Source: Pleomorphomonas sp.
Lineage (GTDB): Bacteria; Pseudomonadota; Alphaproteobacteria; Rhizobiales; Pleomorphomonadaceae
Length of the DNA: 64,000 bases
Direction: 5' to 3'
Assembly (NCBI GenBank): GCA_029976075.1
Contig: JARKNW010000071.1
Coordinates: forward strand, 1 to 64,000
Part shown: positions 19,651-30,098 of the stretch, piece by piece
Position numbering within the stretch: the first letter of the stretch is position 1
How the letters are laid out: the number at the start of each line of letters is the position of its first letter
The notes under the pieces: model-generated
What the model was told of the DNA's origin: nothing
Databases searched by the model: none
What the model saw: the letters and a program-made list of their open reading frames with translations, nothing else
Made by a program: the position numbers and the translations under genes

Positions 19651-20526
19651 ATGTCAGGATTGTTTCTAGATCGGTCGGTCACGGCCAACGCTCCCCCTCC
19701 TCTTCCGGAAGCCGGAACTGATCACGGTCCGGAACCAATCGCGGTGATCGACAGCACGCGCGTCAATGTCGGCAGACAGGCGGATCTCGTCCACTTGGTG
19801 ACTTTCGACGCGTTGACCGGTCGGGGTGGTACCGTCTTCACGCTCAATCTCGACCATCTGGTCAAGCTGGAACGCGATCCGGCCTTCCGCGCGGCATATG
19901 AGCAGGCGACCTATGTGTCGGCCGACGGCGCCCCGGTCGTGGCCATGGCGCGGCGGCAGGGAGCCGACCTCGTGCGCGTCACCGGGGCCGATCTGGTGCG
20001 GCCATTGTGCGGAGCAGCGGCGTTGGCCCGCATTCCCGTGCATTTCTTCGGCACGCGCCCCGAAACCCTTTTGCAGACAGAAATCATCCTTCGCAGCGAA
20101 TATCCGCGCCTCATCGTTGCCGGGCTTGAGAGCCCGCCTTTCGGGTTCAGCCCCTTCGGAGTGGAAGCGCGCGCCGCGGCCGAACGCGTTGCCGCCAGCG
20201 GGGCCCGCATCTGCTTCGTGGCTCTCGGAGCTCCAAAGCAGGAGATCTTCGCCGAGTTCGCTCGTCGCTGGGCCCCCGGCGTGACTTTCGTCTGCATTGG
20301 CGCCGCACTTGACTTCATCGGTGGCGGTCAGAGCCGTGCCCCGCAGATTCTTCAGGCCGCCGGCCTCGAGTGGCTGTGGCGGCTCGTTCACGACCCGCGC
20401 CGCCTCGCCAAACGCTACGCTCTTTCAGCCCTCTACCTGCTGCGTTACAATCTTCGCGAGGTAACCGGACGGTTGAAACGCCACCGCATATCCGCAATCC
20501 CCAACCATGCCCCGCGCCAGGAGTGA
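19651..20526 (+). CDS. WecG/TagA/CpsF family glycosyltransferase (GT26)
   Basis: TVFTLNLDHLVKLERDPAFRAAYEQATYVSADGAPVVAMARRQGADLVRVTGADLVRPLC; VALGAPKQEIFAEFARRWAPGVTFVCIGAALDFIGGGQSRAPQILQAAGLEWLWRLVHDPRRLAKRY. Confidence 0.93.
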   Translation: MSGLFLDRSVTANAPPPLPEAGTDHGPEPIAVIDSTRVNVGRQADLVHLVTFDALTGRGGTVFTLNLDHLVKLERDPAFRAAYEQATYVSADGAPVVAMARRQGADLVRVTGADLVRPLCGAAALARIPVHFFGTRPETLLQTEIILRSEYPRLIVAGLESPPFGFSPFGVEARAAAERVAASGARICFVALGAPKQEIFAEFARRWAPGVTFVCIGAALDFIGGGQSRAPQILQAAGLEWLWRLVHDPRRLAKRYALSALYLLRYNLREVTGRLKRHRISAIPNHAPRQE

Positions 20527-20533
20527 TCAGACG

Positions 20534-21778
20534 ATGGTCCATCGCATCACCATCCTTCACTCCATCGATCCTCGCGGTGGCAAGGTCGGAGGCATCGAGA
20601 CACATGTCCGGCTGATGATGTCCCGTCACCCAGACACCGTGTCGGTATTGCTCGTGGGCATCGACGAACGCGGTGACCTCGAAATCGGGAAGCCGATCGA
20701 AGTCGAGTTCGATGGTCGTCGCATCGACTTTCTCCCGGTGGTCCACATCCCCGGCGAAACAATGCATGCCGCAGCCAAGAAGCTCACCCAATCGGTCACG
20801 CTGCGCTTCACCCTCGGTGTCATGCGCCATCTCGGAACCATTCGTCGCCTGGCGGCAGGTGACACGGCGTCCGTTGAGATCGAGCGCTTCGAACAGGCGA
20901 TACCCGCTTGGCTGATCGGCCATCCCGTAGTGCAACTGGTTCACGGCGAAGGCACCAAGGGCGACAAGATGGACAGCATACTGTCCCGTTACTGGTGGCT
21001 GCATCGGCTCAGCGAAAAGATCGCTCTGGCCCTCGCCGACCGTGTCGTCGGCGTCAATCCGAACATCATCGCCCGTTACGAGCGGGAAATGCCGAAGGTT
21101 GCCCGCAAGTCGGAGTTCATGACGGTTTCGGTCGATACCGAACGCTTTCCGACGGCTCCCTTTCCGCCCAGCGATGTCTTCCGCGTAGTGTTCGCCGGAA
21201 GGCTCGACGCCTTCAAGGATCCGCCGTTGATGTTCGAGACGCTGCGGCGACTGCACGACAAGCTCGATGGCAAGCTCGAGTTTCACTATGTCGGCACGTC
21301 GGATCCGCATCGTGACAGCGAGTTTGCCGCCATCGAGCCATTCACGATCCGCCATGGTTTTCAGACGGGCGATGGTGTGTCAGCCATCATGCGCGACTGT
21401 CATGCAGGCATCCTTACCTCTTACTTCGAGGGAATGCCGTGCTACCTTCTGGAAACGTTGTCGAGCGGCCGCCCGGTCGGAGCCATTCGCCTGCAGCAAT
21501 ATGACCCGCTGATCGTAGCAGGCGTATCCGGCTTCCTCGTTGACCGCCCCGAAGACCGCGAGGTGGCGGCCGAGGCCATGGCCGATGGCTTCGTCCAGCT
21601 GGCTAAGGACATCGCAGCTGGACGGCTCGATCCCACAGCGATCCGCGCGAAGGTGACGCCCTACTCGGTGGCAGTTCAGATGCCCAAGCTGTTCGAGCGA
21701 CACATCGCACTCGGCCGCTCCCGCTCGCGGGTCGGTCAGCCTGGCCTCGCCAGCCCCGCAAACAGCCGTTCCCACTGA
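20534..21778 (+). CDS. Glycosyltransferase family 4 protein
   Basis: MVHRITILHSIDPRGGKVGGIETHVRLMM; VFRVVFAGRLDAFKDPPLMFETLRRL; GILTSYFEGMPCYLLETLSSGRPVGAIRL. Confidence 0.87.
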   Translation: MVHRITILHSIDPRGGKVGGIETHVRLMMSRHPDTVSVLLVGIDERGDLEIGKPIEVEFDGRRIDFLPVVHIPGETMHAAAKKLTQSVTLRFTLGVMRHLGTIRRLAAGDTASVEIERFEQAIPAWLIGHPVVQLVHGEGTKGDKMDSILSRYWWLHRLSEKIALALADRVVGVNPNIIARYEREMPKVARKSEFMTVSVDTERFPTAPFPPSDVFRVVFAGRLDAFKDPPLMFETLRRLHDKLDGKLEFHYVGTSDPHRDSEFAAIEPFTIRHGFQTGDGVSAIMRDCHAGILTSYFEGMPCYLLETLSSGRPVGAIRLQQYDPLIVAGVSGFLVDRPEDREVAAEAMADGFVQLAKDIAAGRLDPTAIRAKVTPYSVAVQMPKLFERHIALGRSRSRVGQPGLASPANSRSH

Positions 21779-22797
21779 TCGATACCTGCCTCGGCCGAGA
21801 ACTCCAGGGCTCGGGCGACACCCGGCGCCGGGTTCGGCGGCAACTCCAAAACGCGATCGAGCGCCGCAGCCAGAGCTGCGGCGTTTTCAATGGGGACCAA
21901 CTCGCCAAACCCGCCCGACAGGATTTCTCGCGATCCCTCACAGTCGGTGGCAACCACCTGCAGTCCGGCAGAAAGCGCCTCGACGGTGGTCATGCCAAAA
22001 GCCTCGGTACGCGATGGCACCGCTGCGACCCGCGCAAGGCCATAGACCTCTGCTGCCGAAGCGACGCGCCCCAAAAACTCTACCCGCTCGCCAAGCCCAA
22101 GGTTTGCTGCCTGCTCGACAAGTCGCTGCCGTTCGGGTCCATCGCCACCGATAACGAGACGGACATCCGGCGTCTTCAGGCGGGCGAAAGCATCGATCAG
22201 GACGTCCATGCCTTTTTCGCGAGATAGGCGACCAACGGCACCGACGACCAAAGACCGGGCAGCAATCTCGCCGGCCGTGGCAGCGGGAATCAGCGGCACG
22301 GGGTTGTAGATGCGCTGCGTTCGCGCTGCCGGCGCGTGCCAGCGTTCAACCAGGGCCCGGACGACACCGTCCGACACGCCGACGAAGCGATCGGCCAGGC
22401 GAACCCAAAATGGCATGCCATAGTATCCAGCGGCGGACAGACGGCCGGTCTTGTATTCTTCAAAGCCGTGATAGGAAAAGACAAGCGGAACCCGCGACAG
22501 GGCCAGAACCTTTGCGAGCGCCAGCTTGACACAGGAAACAGAAACAGCCGCGGCAATCACATCGAAACGGCCGGTCCGCAGGAGGCGAGCGAGCCGGAGA
22601 ACAGCCCTGCCATGCCCCCCTCCGATCTCGATGACCTCGACCTGAGGCTCGATACCATCGCCAGTCATTTTCTCGTCGAAGGCGAAGGTGACGCGGTGGC
22701 CACGCGCGGCAAGACCGTTGGCAAGAATCGCCCAGACCCGCTCGGCGCCGCCACCGCCGGAGGCACGCGTATAAAGAAGGATATCGAGCTTCCGCAT
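21736..22797 (-). CDS. Glycosyltransferase family 4 protein
   Basis: DILLYTRASGGGGAERVWAILANGLAARGHRVTF; VGAVGRLSREKGMDVLIDAFARL; VPSRTEAFGMTTVEALSAGLQVVATDCEGSREILSGG. 3' end overlaps the convergent GT at 21736-21778. Confidence 0.92.
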   Translation of the reverse strand: MRKLDILLYTRASGGGGAERVWAILANGLAARGHRVTFAFDEKMTGDGIEPQVEVIEIGGGHGRAVLRLARLLRTGRFDVIAAAVSVSCVKLALAKVLALSRVPLVFSYHGFEEYKTGRLSAAGYYGMPFWVRLADRFVGVSDGVVRALVERWHAPAARTQRIYNPVPLIPAATAGEIAARSLVVGAVGRLSREKGMDVLIDAFARLKTPDVRLVIGGDGPERQRLVEQAANLGLGERVEFLGRVASAAEVYGLARVAAVPSRTEAFGMTTVEALSAGLQVVATDCEGSREILSGGFGELVPIENAAALAAALDRVLELPPNPAPGVARALEFSAEAGIDQWERLFAGLARPG

Positions 22798-22958
22798 GTC
22801 ATCTCCAGAACGGGAACCGGCTAGACATTAGCCTTGACCTTTTGGCCTGACCAAACCGGAATCGGCGACCTTTGCCGGAAATTACCATCCTCTTCTCGCC
22901 ATGGGCGCCAAGATCGGCTATCGAAGCGCGACTTTTGTCGATCTCTCCGGAGCCTCCA

Positions 22959-23864
22959 TTGCCCGCCGATCAGTTTATGCGCCGCGCTGCCGGTTCCACC
23001 GTCGGCCTCGGCATCTTCATGATGTTCTTCGGCGACTTCATGTTTGCCGTCAATGACATCATGGGCAAATGGCTGGCTGGGAGCTTCTCGGCCGGACAAA
23101 TCGTCCTGGTACGATCACTGGCCGCTCTCATGGTACTCGCTCCGCTCCTTCTGAGGGGTGAGACGCCGGAACTCGTCAGGCTGGAGCACCCGGGAGTTCA
23201 GGTGTCTCGCGTCGCGATGGCGACAGCGGAGATCGTCTTCTTCTACATGGCGATCCGATTTCTGCCGCTTGCCGACGTGATGACGTTCTATCTTGCCGGA
23301 CCGATCTACGTCGCGGCTGTATCGCCATGGCTGCTCGGAGAACGCGTCAGCAGACGCCAATGGCTGGCGATCGCTATCGGCTTTTGCGGGGTCATCTTCG
23401 TTTTGCGTCCCGGGACAAGCAGTCTCTCCTGGGCGTCGCTGATCTCCATTGCCGGCTCGCTTTGCTATGCCATGGTGGTGGTACAGAGCCGTCAACTCCG
23501 AGGGACGCCAGACCGGGTGCTGGTGTTCTGGCAAACGATGGGCGCGCTTTTCGTCGGACTGGTCCTTGCTCCTTTCGACTGGGTAACCCCGAGGCCCCTC
23601 GACCTCGCCATGCTGGCAGCTCTCGGCGTCATCTCCATGAGCGCCCATCTTTGCATCGCCCGTTCGGTCAAGCTGGCACCGGCGGCGGTGGTGGCGCCGA
23701 TCCAGTACTCGCTACTGCTATGGGCCATTCTGTTCGGTTGGCTGGTTTTCGGAGACCGACCAAGAGCTTCGATGCTGATCGGTGCCGCCGTGATCGTCAT
23801 GGCCGGCCTCATGATCGTCCGAGCAGGAGAGCGCAAAAGCATAGAGACAGATGGGGACGACTGA
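22959..23864 (+). CDS. DMT-family (EamA) transporter
   Basis: Ten hydrophobic segments; MAIRFLPLADVMTFYLAGPIYVAAVSPWLLGERVSRRQWLAIAIGFCGVIFVLRPG. Start uncertain (track 22872; TTG at 22959 with GGAG upstream; ATG at 22977). Confidence 0.85.
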   Translation: MPADQFMRRAAGSTVGLGIFMMFFGDFMFAVNDIMGKWLAGSFSAGQIVLVRSLAALMVLAPLLLRGETPELVRLEHPGVQVSRVAMATAEIVFFYMAIRFLPLADVMTFYLAGPIYVAAVSPWLLGERVSRRQWLAIAIGFCGVIFVLRPGTSSLSWASLISIAGSLCYAMVVVQSRQLRGTPDRVLVFWQTMGALFVGLVLAPFDWVTPRPLDLAMLAALGVISMSAHLCIARSVKLAPAAVVAPIQYSLLLWAILFGWLVFGDRPRASMLIGAAVIVMAGLMIVRAGERKSIETDGDD

Positions 23865-23931
23865 ACCCTGTCAGTCAGTTGAGAATGTCGCTATGCTTCC
23901 CTTCAACCGAGTTTAGTTTTTTCAGGAGGTT

Positions 23932-25134
23932 GTGTTCATGCGGTCTTCGGTTCCCGTCCTAACGGCGTTGGTTGTCGGGTTGCCGGTTCTCGCCACCCCA
24001 GGTCTTGCAGCGACATGCAACGCCAAGGGCGACGGCTTCGGCACATGGCTCGCTGGTTATTCGAAGACGCTGGTCGACGCCGGCATTCCTGCGGACACGG
24101 TACAGTCCGCCCTTTCCGGGATCGCCTTCGATCCGGCGGTCATCAAGAAGGACCGCGGTCAGGGTGTCTTCTCGCAGACCTTCACCGAGTTTGCCGGTCG
24201 CATGGTCAACAAGAACCGCCTGACAGTCGGCGCGCAGAAGATCAAGGCCAATGGCGACCTGTTCGGCCGCATCGAGGCTCAATTTGGCGTGCCGGCCGAG
24301 GTGATCGTCGCCGTTTGGGGGCTTGAAAGCGACTTTGGCGCCAACACAGGCGATTTTCCCACCCTGCAGTCGCTGGCAACCCTGGCCTATGACTGTCGCC
24401 GTCCGGCCATGTTCCAGAGCGAACTGGTCGACGCCCTCCGTATCGTGGCACGCGGAGATCTCACGCCGGCGGAGATGAAGGGTGCCTGGGCGGGCGAGCT
24501 CGGCCAGACGCAGTTCCTGCCCTCCAACTACGTCCGCTACGCCGTGGATTTCGATGGCGACGGCCGGCGCAATCTCATCAAGAGTGCGCCTGACGTTCTT
24601 GCCTCGACCGGCAATTATCTTCACTCCCTCGGCTGGGCACCGGGGCAGCCATGGCTCGTCGAGGTCAAGATTCCCAACAATCTTCCCTGGGATCAGGCCG
24701 ACTTGCCCATCAAGAAGTCCGTTGCCGAATGGCAGGCGATGGGCGTGCGACCGGCCAACGGCTCCATCCCCGACGGCTCGGCGGCGCTCTATCTGCCCAT
24801 GGGGCGCTTCGGACCGGCCTTCCTCGCCTATCACAACTTTGACGTCTACCTCGGCTGGAACGAGTCGCTGGTCTATTCGACGACAGCCGCCTATTTCGCG
24901 ACCAGACTTGCCGGCGTACCGCCGGTTGGCCCCGGCAACGGCAACGTCGAGGCACTCGGAGCGTCGGATATCGCCTTCATTCAGGGCGCGCTGACGGCGC
25001 AGGGCCTGGATGCCGGCCCGAAGGATGGCAAACTTGGCCAGCAGACGCGCGAAGCGGTTCGCAGCTTCCAGCTCAAAGTCGGCTTGCCGGCGGACGGCTG
25101 GCCGGATTCGGCCGTGCTTCAGGCGCTCAGGTGA
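23932..25134 (+). CDS. Lytic murein transglycosylase (MltB-like) with C-terminal peptidoglycan-binding domain
   Basis: VIVAVWGLESDFGANTGDFPTLQSLATLAYDCRR; GAWAGELGQTQFLPSNYVRYAVDFDGDGRRNL; C-terminal GKLGQQTREAVRSFQLKVGLPADGWPD. Confidence 0.92.
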   Translation: MFMRSSVPVLTALVVGLPVLATPGLAATCNAKGDGFGTWLAGYSKTLVDAGIPADTVQSALSGIAFDPAVIKKDRGQGVFSQTFTEFAGRMVNKNRLTVGAQKIKANGDLFGRIEAQFGVPAEVIVAVWGLESDFGANTGDFPTLQSLATLAYDCRRPAMFQSELVDALRIVARGDLTPAEMKGAWAGELGQTQFLPSNYVRYAVDFDGDGRRNLIKSAPDVLASTGNYLHSLGWAPGQPWLVEVKIPNNLPWDQADLPIKKSVAEWQAMGVRPANGSIPDGSAALYLPMGRFGPAFLAYHNFDVYLGWNESLVYSTTAAYFATRLAGVPPVGPGNGNVEALGASDIAFIQGALTAQGLDAGPKDGKLGQQTREAVRSFQLKVGLPADGWPDSAVLQALR

Positions 25135-27611
25135 TATTGGCACCGGTGCAGTTCTCGCCGCCGCTTCCCATCGACGCGGTGCTCGATGACATTCGAGCAT
25201 CGCTTGACACCAACACCCGCCTCGTTCTTGTCGCCGCCCCCGGTGCCGGCAAGACGACGCGGGTACCGCTGGCCCTGCTCGATTCTTCGTGGCGTCGAGG
25301 CAAGCTGATCGTTGTCGAACCGCGCCGCATTGCAGCTCGTGCTGCAGCGGCGCGCATGGCCGCCAGTCTCGGCGAAGACGTCGGGCAGACGGTTGGCTAC
25401 CGCGTCCGCATGGATTCCAAGGTATCGGCAAAGACGGTGATCGAGGTGATCACCGAGGGCGTTTTTACGCGCATGGTTGTCGACGATCCTCTGCTGGAAG
25501 GGGTAGCCGCGGTTCTTTTCGACGAGTTCCATGAACGCTCGCTCGACGGTGATCTTGGTCTCGCGCTCGCCCTCGACGGGGCCACACTCAGGGAAGATCT
25601 GCGAATTGTCGTGATGAGCGCCACGCTCGACGGCGGCCGCGTTGCCAACCTCCTCGGTGACGCACCGGTGATCGAAAGTGCCGGTCGAGTCTTCCCAGTG
25701 GAGACCCGACACGTTGATCGCGATCCGCTCCTTCGTTTCGAAGACCAGGTGGCGGAGGTAACGTTGCGTGCCCTGCGGGAGGAAGAGGGATCGGCGCTGG
25801 TCTTCCTTCCGGGACAAGCAGAAATACGACGGGTTGCGGAGCGGCTCGATGGGCGGCTACCGACCGGCGTCCGCCTCGCTCCCCTTTATGGCGCACTGAC
25901 CAGTGCCGAGCAGGATTTTGCCATCCGGCCTTGCAGACCGCCGGAACGCAAAGTCGTCTTGGCAACCGCAATCGCCGAGACGTCTCTGACAATTGACGGC
26001 GTGCGGCTCGTTATTGATGGCGGTTTGGCGCGTGTCCCCAAATACGAGCCGAACACTGGCCTGACGCGGCTTGAGACGATGCGCGTTTCCCGCGCTTCTG
26101 CCGATCAGCGGCGCGGTCGAGCAGGCCGCACCGAGCCGGGTGTCTGTTGGCGTCTGTGGAGCGAAGGGCAGACGTCGGCGCTTCAGCCATACTCAACGCC
26201 GGAAATCCTGGAGGCCGATCTTTCGCAGCTGGCGCTCGACCTCGCGGCCGTCGGCATCCGGGATCCCGCCGCCATTGCCTTTCTCGATCCACCGCCCAAG
26301 CCGGCCTGGACTGAAGCCGTGAACCTTCTGCGGAACCTGGAAGCGATCGACGAGGCTGGGCGCATTACCGCCGAGGGCAAGGCACTCGTTCGCCTGCCGT
26401 TACCGCCCCGTCTCGCTCACATGATCCATCGCGCCGCCGACTTTGGCACCGCCCGAATGGCGGCCGAGATTGCGGCAATCCTGACCGAGCAGGGTCTCGG
26501 CGGTGACGCCACCAATCTTTCCGACCGTCTTGCGCGCTTCCGCACCGATCGTGGTCAACGCGCCTCGGACGCGCGGACCATGGCTGCCAGGTGGGCCAGG
26601 CTGGCGGAAGCGGGCGGGGCTTCCGAGGCGCCAACGACGTCGCTTTCGCCTGGCGCCGTTCTGGCGCTCGCTTATCCCGACCGGGTCGCCGAGGCACGGG
26701 GACAGCGGGGCGCCTTTCGCCTGGCAAGCGGTCGTGGCGGCATGGTGGAAGAACACAACGGGCTGGCGCGGGAAGACTACATCGTCGTTGCCGATCTGGC
26801 AGGCAAGGCCGAACGGGCACGTATCAGGCTTGCAGCCGCTATTTCCCTTGCCGAAATCGAAGCACTGTTCGCCTCCCAGATCGTCGCCGAAGCGGCCGTG
26901 GCCTTCGATCCCTCGGCCCGTGCCGTCCGCGCTCGTCGTCTTCGTCGGTTCGGAGCCGTCCTGCTTGCAGAAGAGCCGGTCGCTGCACCGGCCGGAGCGG
27001 ATACGATCGCGGCACTTCTATCCGGCCTGCGCCGGACTGGTGTGGACCGGCTGAACTGGTCAAAAGAGCAACGACGATTCAAGGAGCGGGTCACCTTTCT
27101 CTGCCAAACGGTGGGGGAACCATGGCCGAACCTCGCCGACGGCGCCCTCGCCGACACACTCGAAGACTGGCTAGGGCCATTCGCTGACGGACTGACGCGT
27201 CTTGATGATGTCGACGCGGCCTTGCTTGGCGCAGCGCTTGATCGTCTTGTTCCATTCGGCCTCAGGCAGGAAATGGATCGGTTGATGCCAAGCCATTTCG
27301 AAGCGCCGACCGGCAGCCGCGTACCGATCGACTACGCTGCCGACGGCGGGCCGGCCGTGGAGATCCGCGTGCAGGAACTGTTCGGCCTCGATCGCCATCC
27401 GGCAATCGCCGGAGGTCGCGTTCCGCTGACGCTGGTGCTGACCTCGCCGGCCCACCGGCCGATTCAGACAACCAAGGATCTGCCCGGCTTCTGGCGCGGC
27501 TCCTGGAAAGACGTAGCAAAGGATCTCAAGGGGCGCTACCCCAAACACCCCTGGCCCGACGATCCGCTCAGCGCTGAGCCAACGCGCAGGGCGAAACCGC
27601 GCGGGACCTGA
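25131..27611 (+). CDS. hrpB: ATP-dependent helicase HrpB
   Basis: VLVAAPGAGKTTRVPLALLDSSWRRGKLIVVEPRRIAARAAAARMA; VLFDEFHERSLDGDLGLAL; VVMSATLDGGRVANLLG; C-terminal HrpB domain (GYPKHPWPDDPL-like GRYPKHPWPDDPLSAEPTRRAKPR). GTG start overlapping the upstream stop (GTGA). Confidence 0.95.
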   Translation: MILAPVQFSPPLPIDAVLDDIRASLDTNTRLVLVAAPGAGKTTRVPLALLDSSWRRGKLIVVEPRRIAARAAAARMAASLGEDVGQTVGYRVRMDSKVSAKTVIEVITEGVFTRMVVDDPLLEGVAAVLFDEFHERSLDGDLGLALALDGATLREDLRIVVMSATLDGGRVANLLGDAPVIESAGRVFPVETRHVDRDPLLRFEDQVAEVTLRALREEEGSALVFLPGQAEIRRVAERLDGRLPTGVRLAPLYGALTSAEQDFAIRPCRPPERKVVLATAIAETSLTIDGVRLVIDGGLARVPKYEPNTGLTRLETMRVSRASADQRRGRAGRTEPGVCWRLWSEGQTSALQPYSTPEILEADLSQLALDLAAVGIRDPAAIAFLDPPPKPAWTEAVNLLRNLEAIDEAGRITAEGKALVRLPLPPRLAHMIHRAADFGTARMAAEIAAILTEQGLGGDATNLSDRLARFRTDRGQRASDARTMAARWARLAEAGGASEAPTTSLSPGAVLALAYPDRVAEARGQRGAFRLASGRGGMVEEHNGLAREDYIVVADLAGKAERARIRLAAAISLAEIEALFASQIVAEAAVAFDPSARAVRARRLRRFGAVLLAEEPVAAPAGADTIAALLSGLRRTGVDRLNWSKEQRRFKERVTFLCQTVGEPWPNLADGALADTLEDWLGPFADGLTRLDDVDAALLGAALDRLVPFGLRQEMDRLMPSHFEAPTGSRVPIDYAADGGPAVEIRVQELFGLDRHPAIAGGRVPLTLVLTSPAHRPIQTTKDLPGFWRGSWKDVAKDLKGRYPKHPWPDDPLSAEPTRRAKPRGT

Positions 27612-27998
27612 TCAACGCACGTTCACTGTGACGTCGTAGGTTGTGTAGGTGTAGCGCATTTCAGACGTATTAACGGGATAGCCGACGCTGACCGAAAGGT
27701 GGTCGGTGCCGCGAAAACCCTTTTGAGGGGTATAGGAGAACGTAGTTCCAGTGAACTTGTGCCCCTTACAGGGCGGATCTGTGGCGATGATAACATCGGG
27801 CCGAATGACAAACTTGCCACGCTCAGGGTCTTTCAAAACCTTGCTTCGGTACTGACCCGAGGAAGCGCAACTACCATTGGTAAGAAGATACAGATGCTCC
27901 GACTTCGTCTCACCGGCTCTGATGTTGTAAATTAGCGTGTCCGCATGTGCGGCGGTGACCTGCGCTCCAAGCAGAGCGACGACAACGAAAGAACGCAT
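27612..27998 (-). CDS. Small secreted protein of unknown function with cadherin/Ig-like C-terminal motif
   Basis: Signal peptide MRSFVVVALLGAQVTAAHA; FSYTPQKGFRGTDHLSVSVGYP resembles Ig-like/cadherin-like repeats. Start at internal Met (track start 28034). Confidence 0.6.
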   Translation of the reverse strand: MRSFVVVALLGAQVTAAHADTLIYNIRAGETKSEHLYLLTNGSCASSGQYRSKVLKDPERGKFVIRPDVIIATDPPCKGHKFTGTTFSYTPQKGFRGTDHLSVSVGYPVNTSEMRYTYTTYDVTVNVR

Positions 27999-28101
27999 CA
28001 GAACTCCATCGCAATTTCCGCACGTACTGCGCATAGATGATATTTCTAATTGTATCTATCATCATCGGTTGCAAGGGACAACAACTAGCTGCATCGCCCC
28101 C

Positions 28102-29151
28102 TTATGCGGCACCAGAGAATAAGCCTGCTGCCCGAATTTCCAGAGCGGCGCGATCACCAATCCGAGGAGGCTCGCGGTCGGCTGGCGTCAGGGCCTCGAT
28201 AATCGCCTCAGTTCCATCGGCACGGAAGCCGATGCGGCGCGACGACCCGGAACGGTGTAGAGACACCACCGTCGCCCAGAGCCCCTCGCCATCGCGGCGG
28301 AAGGCCACGTGTTCGGGACGGACGTAGAGCCTCGCCGGCCCGTCGAACAGCAGCGGCGGCAGCCTTGGGATCGTCACTTCCTGCTGGCCTACGAAGGGTC
28401 GCCCCTTGTCGACACGGATGTCGAGGCGGACGGACTCACCAATGAAATCAAAGACAAATGGGGTCGCCGGCCGGTCGTAGACGTCCTCCGGACTGCCCGC
28501 CTGCTCGATCTTTCCGTTGCTCATGACGACGACGCGATCGGCAAGATCGAGCGCCTCTTCCTGATCATGGGTCACGAACAGCGTGGTGTGACCGGTACGA
28601 TCGTGGAACTCTCTCAGCCACAAGCGGAGTTCCTTGCGCACCTTGGCGTCCAGGGCGCCGAAGGGCTCGTCGAGCAGCAGCACGCGCGGCTCGACGGCGA
28701 GCGCCCGGGCAAGAGCCACACGTTGACGCTGGCCGCCGGACAGCTGGCTCGGATAACGGCCGCCATAGTCCGGCAGTTGGATGAGGGCGAGCAGTTCCTC
28801 GACCTTGTCCCGGATGGCCGCCGCGGTCGGTCGTGTCCTGCGCGGCCGTACCCGCAGCCCATAGGAAATGTTGTCGGCTATCGTGAGGTGCTTGAACAAC
28901 GCATAGTGCTGGAAGACGAAGCCAATCTGTCGTTCCTGAACGCTTTTCAGACTGGCGTCTTCCCCGCCGAACAGAATCTGCCCGCCAGAGGGAATCTCCA
29001 GACCAGCCACGCACCGCAGCAGTGTGGTCTTGCCTGATCCGGATGGGCCAAGCAGCGCCAGGAGCTCGCCCGAGGCGACCTTGAGATCGACGCCATGAAG
29101 GGCCGCCGTGCTGCCGAAGGTCTTGGTCAGGTTGCGAATGTCGAGTTCCAT
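28102..29151 (-). CDS. cysA: Sulfate/thiosulfate ABC transporter ATP-binding protein
   Basis: [19 protein letters not shown] Walker [41 protein letters not shown]; located in the cys operon. Confidence 0.93.
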   Translation of the reverse strand: MELDIRNLTKTFGSTAALHGVDLKVASGELLALLGPSGSGKTTLLRCVAGLEIPSGGQILFGGEDASLKSVQERQIGFVFQHYALFKHLTIADNISYGLRVRPRRTRPTAAAIRDKVEELLALIQLPDYGGRYPSQLSGGQRQRVALARALAVEPRVLLLDEPFGALDAKVRKELRLWLREFHDRTGHTTLFVTHDQEEALDLADRVVVMSNGKIEQAGSPEDVYDRPATPFVFDFIGESVRLDIRVDKGRPFVGQQEVTIPRLPPLLFDGPARLYVRPEHVAFRRDGEGLWATVVSLHRSGSSRRIGFRADGTEAIIEALTPADREPPRIGDRAALEIRAAGLFSGAA

Positions 29152-29162
29152 CGAAGGCTCCG

Positions 29163-30098
29163 TCAGTGGCGATGACCGGCGGCGAGATCGCCGGCGTAGC
29201 GATGCTCCAGCCAGGACTTGATGCCGAGCGTTACCAGTGCCAGGGCGGCAAGCAGCGATGCGACGGCAAAGGCAGCAACGAACTGGTATTCGTTGTAGAG
29301 GATCTCGATGTGCAGCGGCATGGTGTTGGTGTAGCCGCGGATGTGGCCCGAGACCACCGATACAGCGCCGAACTCACCCATGGCGCGGGCGTTGCAAAGC
29401 AGCACGCCATAAAGCAGCGCCCATTTGACGTTGGGCAGCGTTACCGTCCAGAACATGCGCAACCCGGAAGCGCCGAGGGTCAACGCCGCCTCTTCATCGG
29501 TATTGCCGATCTCCTCCATCAGCGGAATCAGCTCCCGGGCGATGAACGGAAAGGTTACGAAGATCGTCGCCATCACAATACCCGGCAGGGCGAAGATGAC
29601 CTGGATACCCGCCGACTGCAGCAAGCCGCCAAACAGGCCATGACTGGCGTAGAGCAGCACGTATACGAGGCCAGCAACGACCGGCGACACCGAGAAAGGC
29701 AGATCGATCAGCGTTACCAGAAACGCCTTGCCCCGGAAATCGAACTTGGCAATCGCCCAGGCGGCGGCAATGCCGAAGACGAGATTGGCCGGCACGGCAA
29801 TGGCGGCCACAGCCAAGGTCAGAATAATCGCGTCGATGGCCGCTGGATCGGCGAAGGCCATGACGAAGGCACCGGCTCCTTTCCGAAAAGCCTCCATGAA
29901 CACGGTGACGAGCGGAAGCAACAGGAACAGGGCAAGAAACCCCACGGCCAGCGCGATCAGCAGACGCCTGACCCACGGAGCTTCCTCGGTTGGCAGGCGT
30001 CGTCGGGGCGGACTCGCGACCACCGCCTCGGCGGCAGTGGCCTCCTCAAGCGACACGGCGAGCGCGGCGGAACCGTCAGACATGACCATACCTCGCAC
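29163..30098 (-). CDS. cysW: Sulfate ABC transporter permease CysW
   Basis: [71 protein letters not shown]. Confidence 0.93.
   Translation of the reverse strand: MRGMVMSDGSAALAVSLEEATAAEAVVASPPRRRLPTEEAPWVRRLLIALAVGFLALFLLLPLVTVFMEAFRKGAGAFVMAFADPAAIDAIILTLAVAAIAVPANLVFGIAAAWAIAKFDFRGKAFLVTLIDLPFSVSPVVAGLVYVLLYASHGLFGGLLQSAGIQVIFALPGIVMATIFVTFPFIARELIPLMEEIGNTDEEAALTLGASGLRMFWTVTLPNVKWALLYGVLLCNARAMGEFGAVSVVSGHIRGYTNTMPLHIEILYNEYQFVAAFAVASLLAALALVTLGIKSWLEHRYAGDLAAGHRH

Noticed and set aside
23959-25431. 490 aa minus-strand ORF
   Set aside because: Antisense to the lytic transglycosylase and the start of hrpB; no domain signature.
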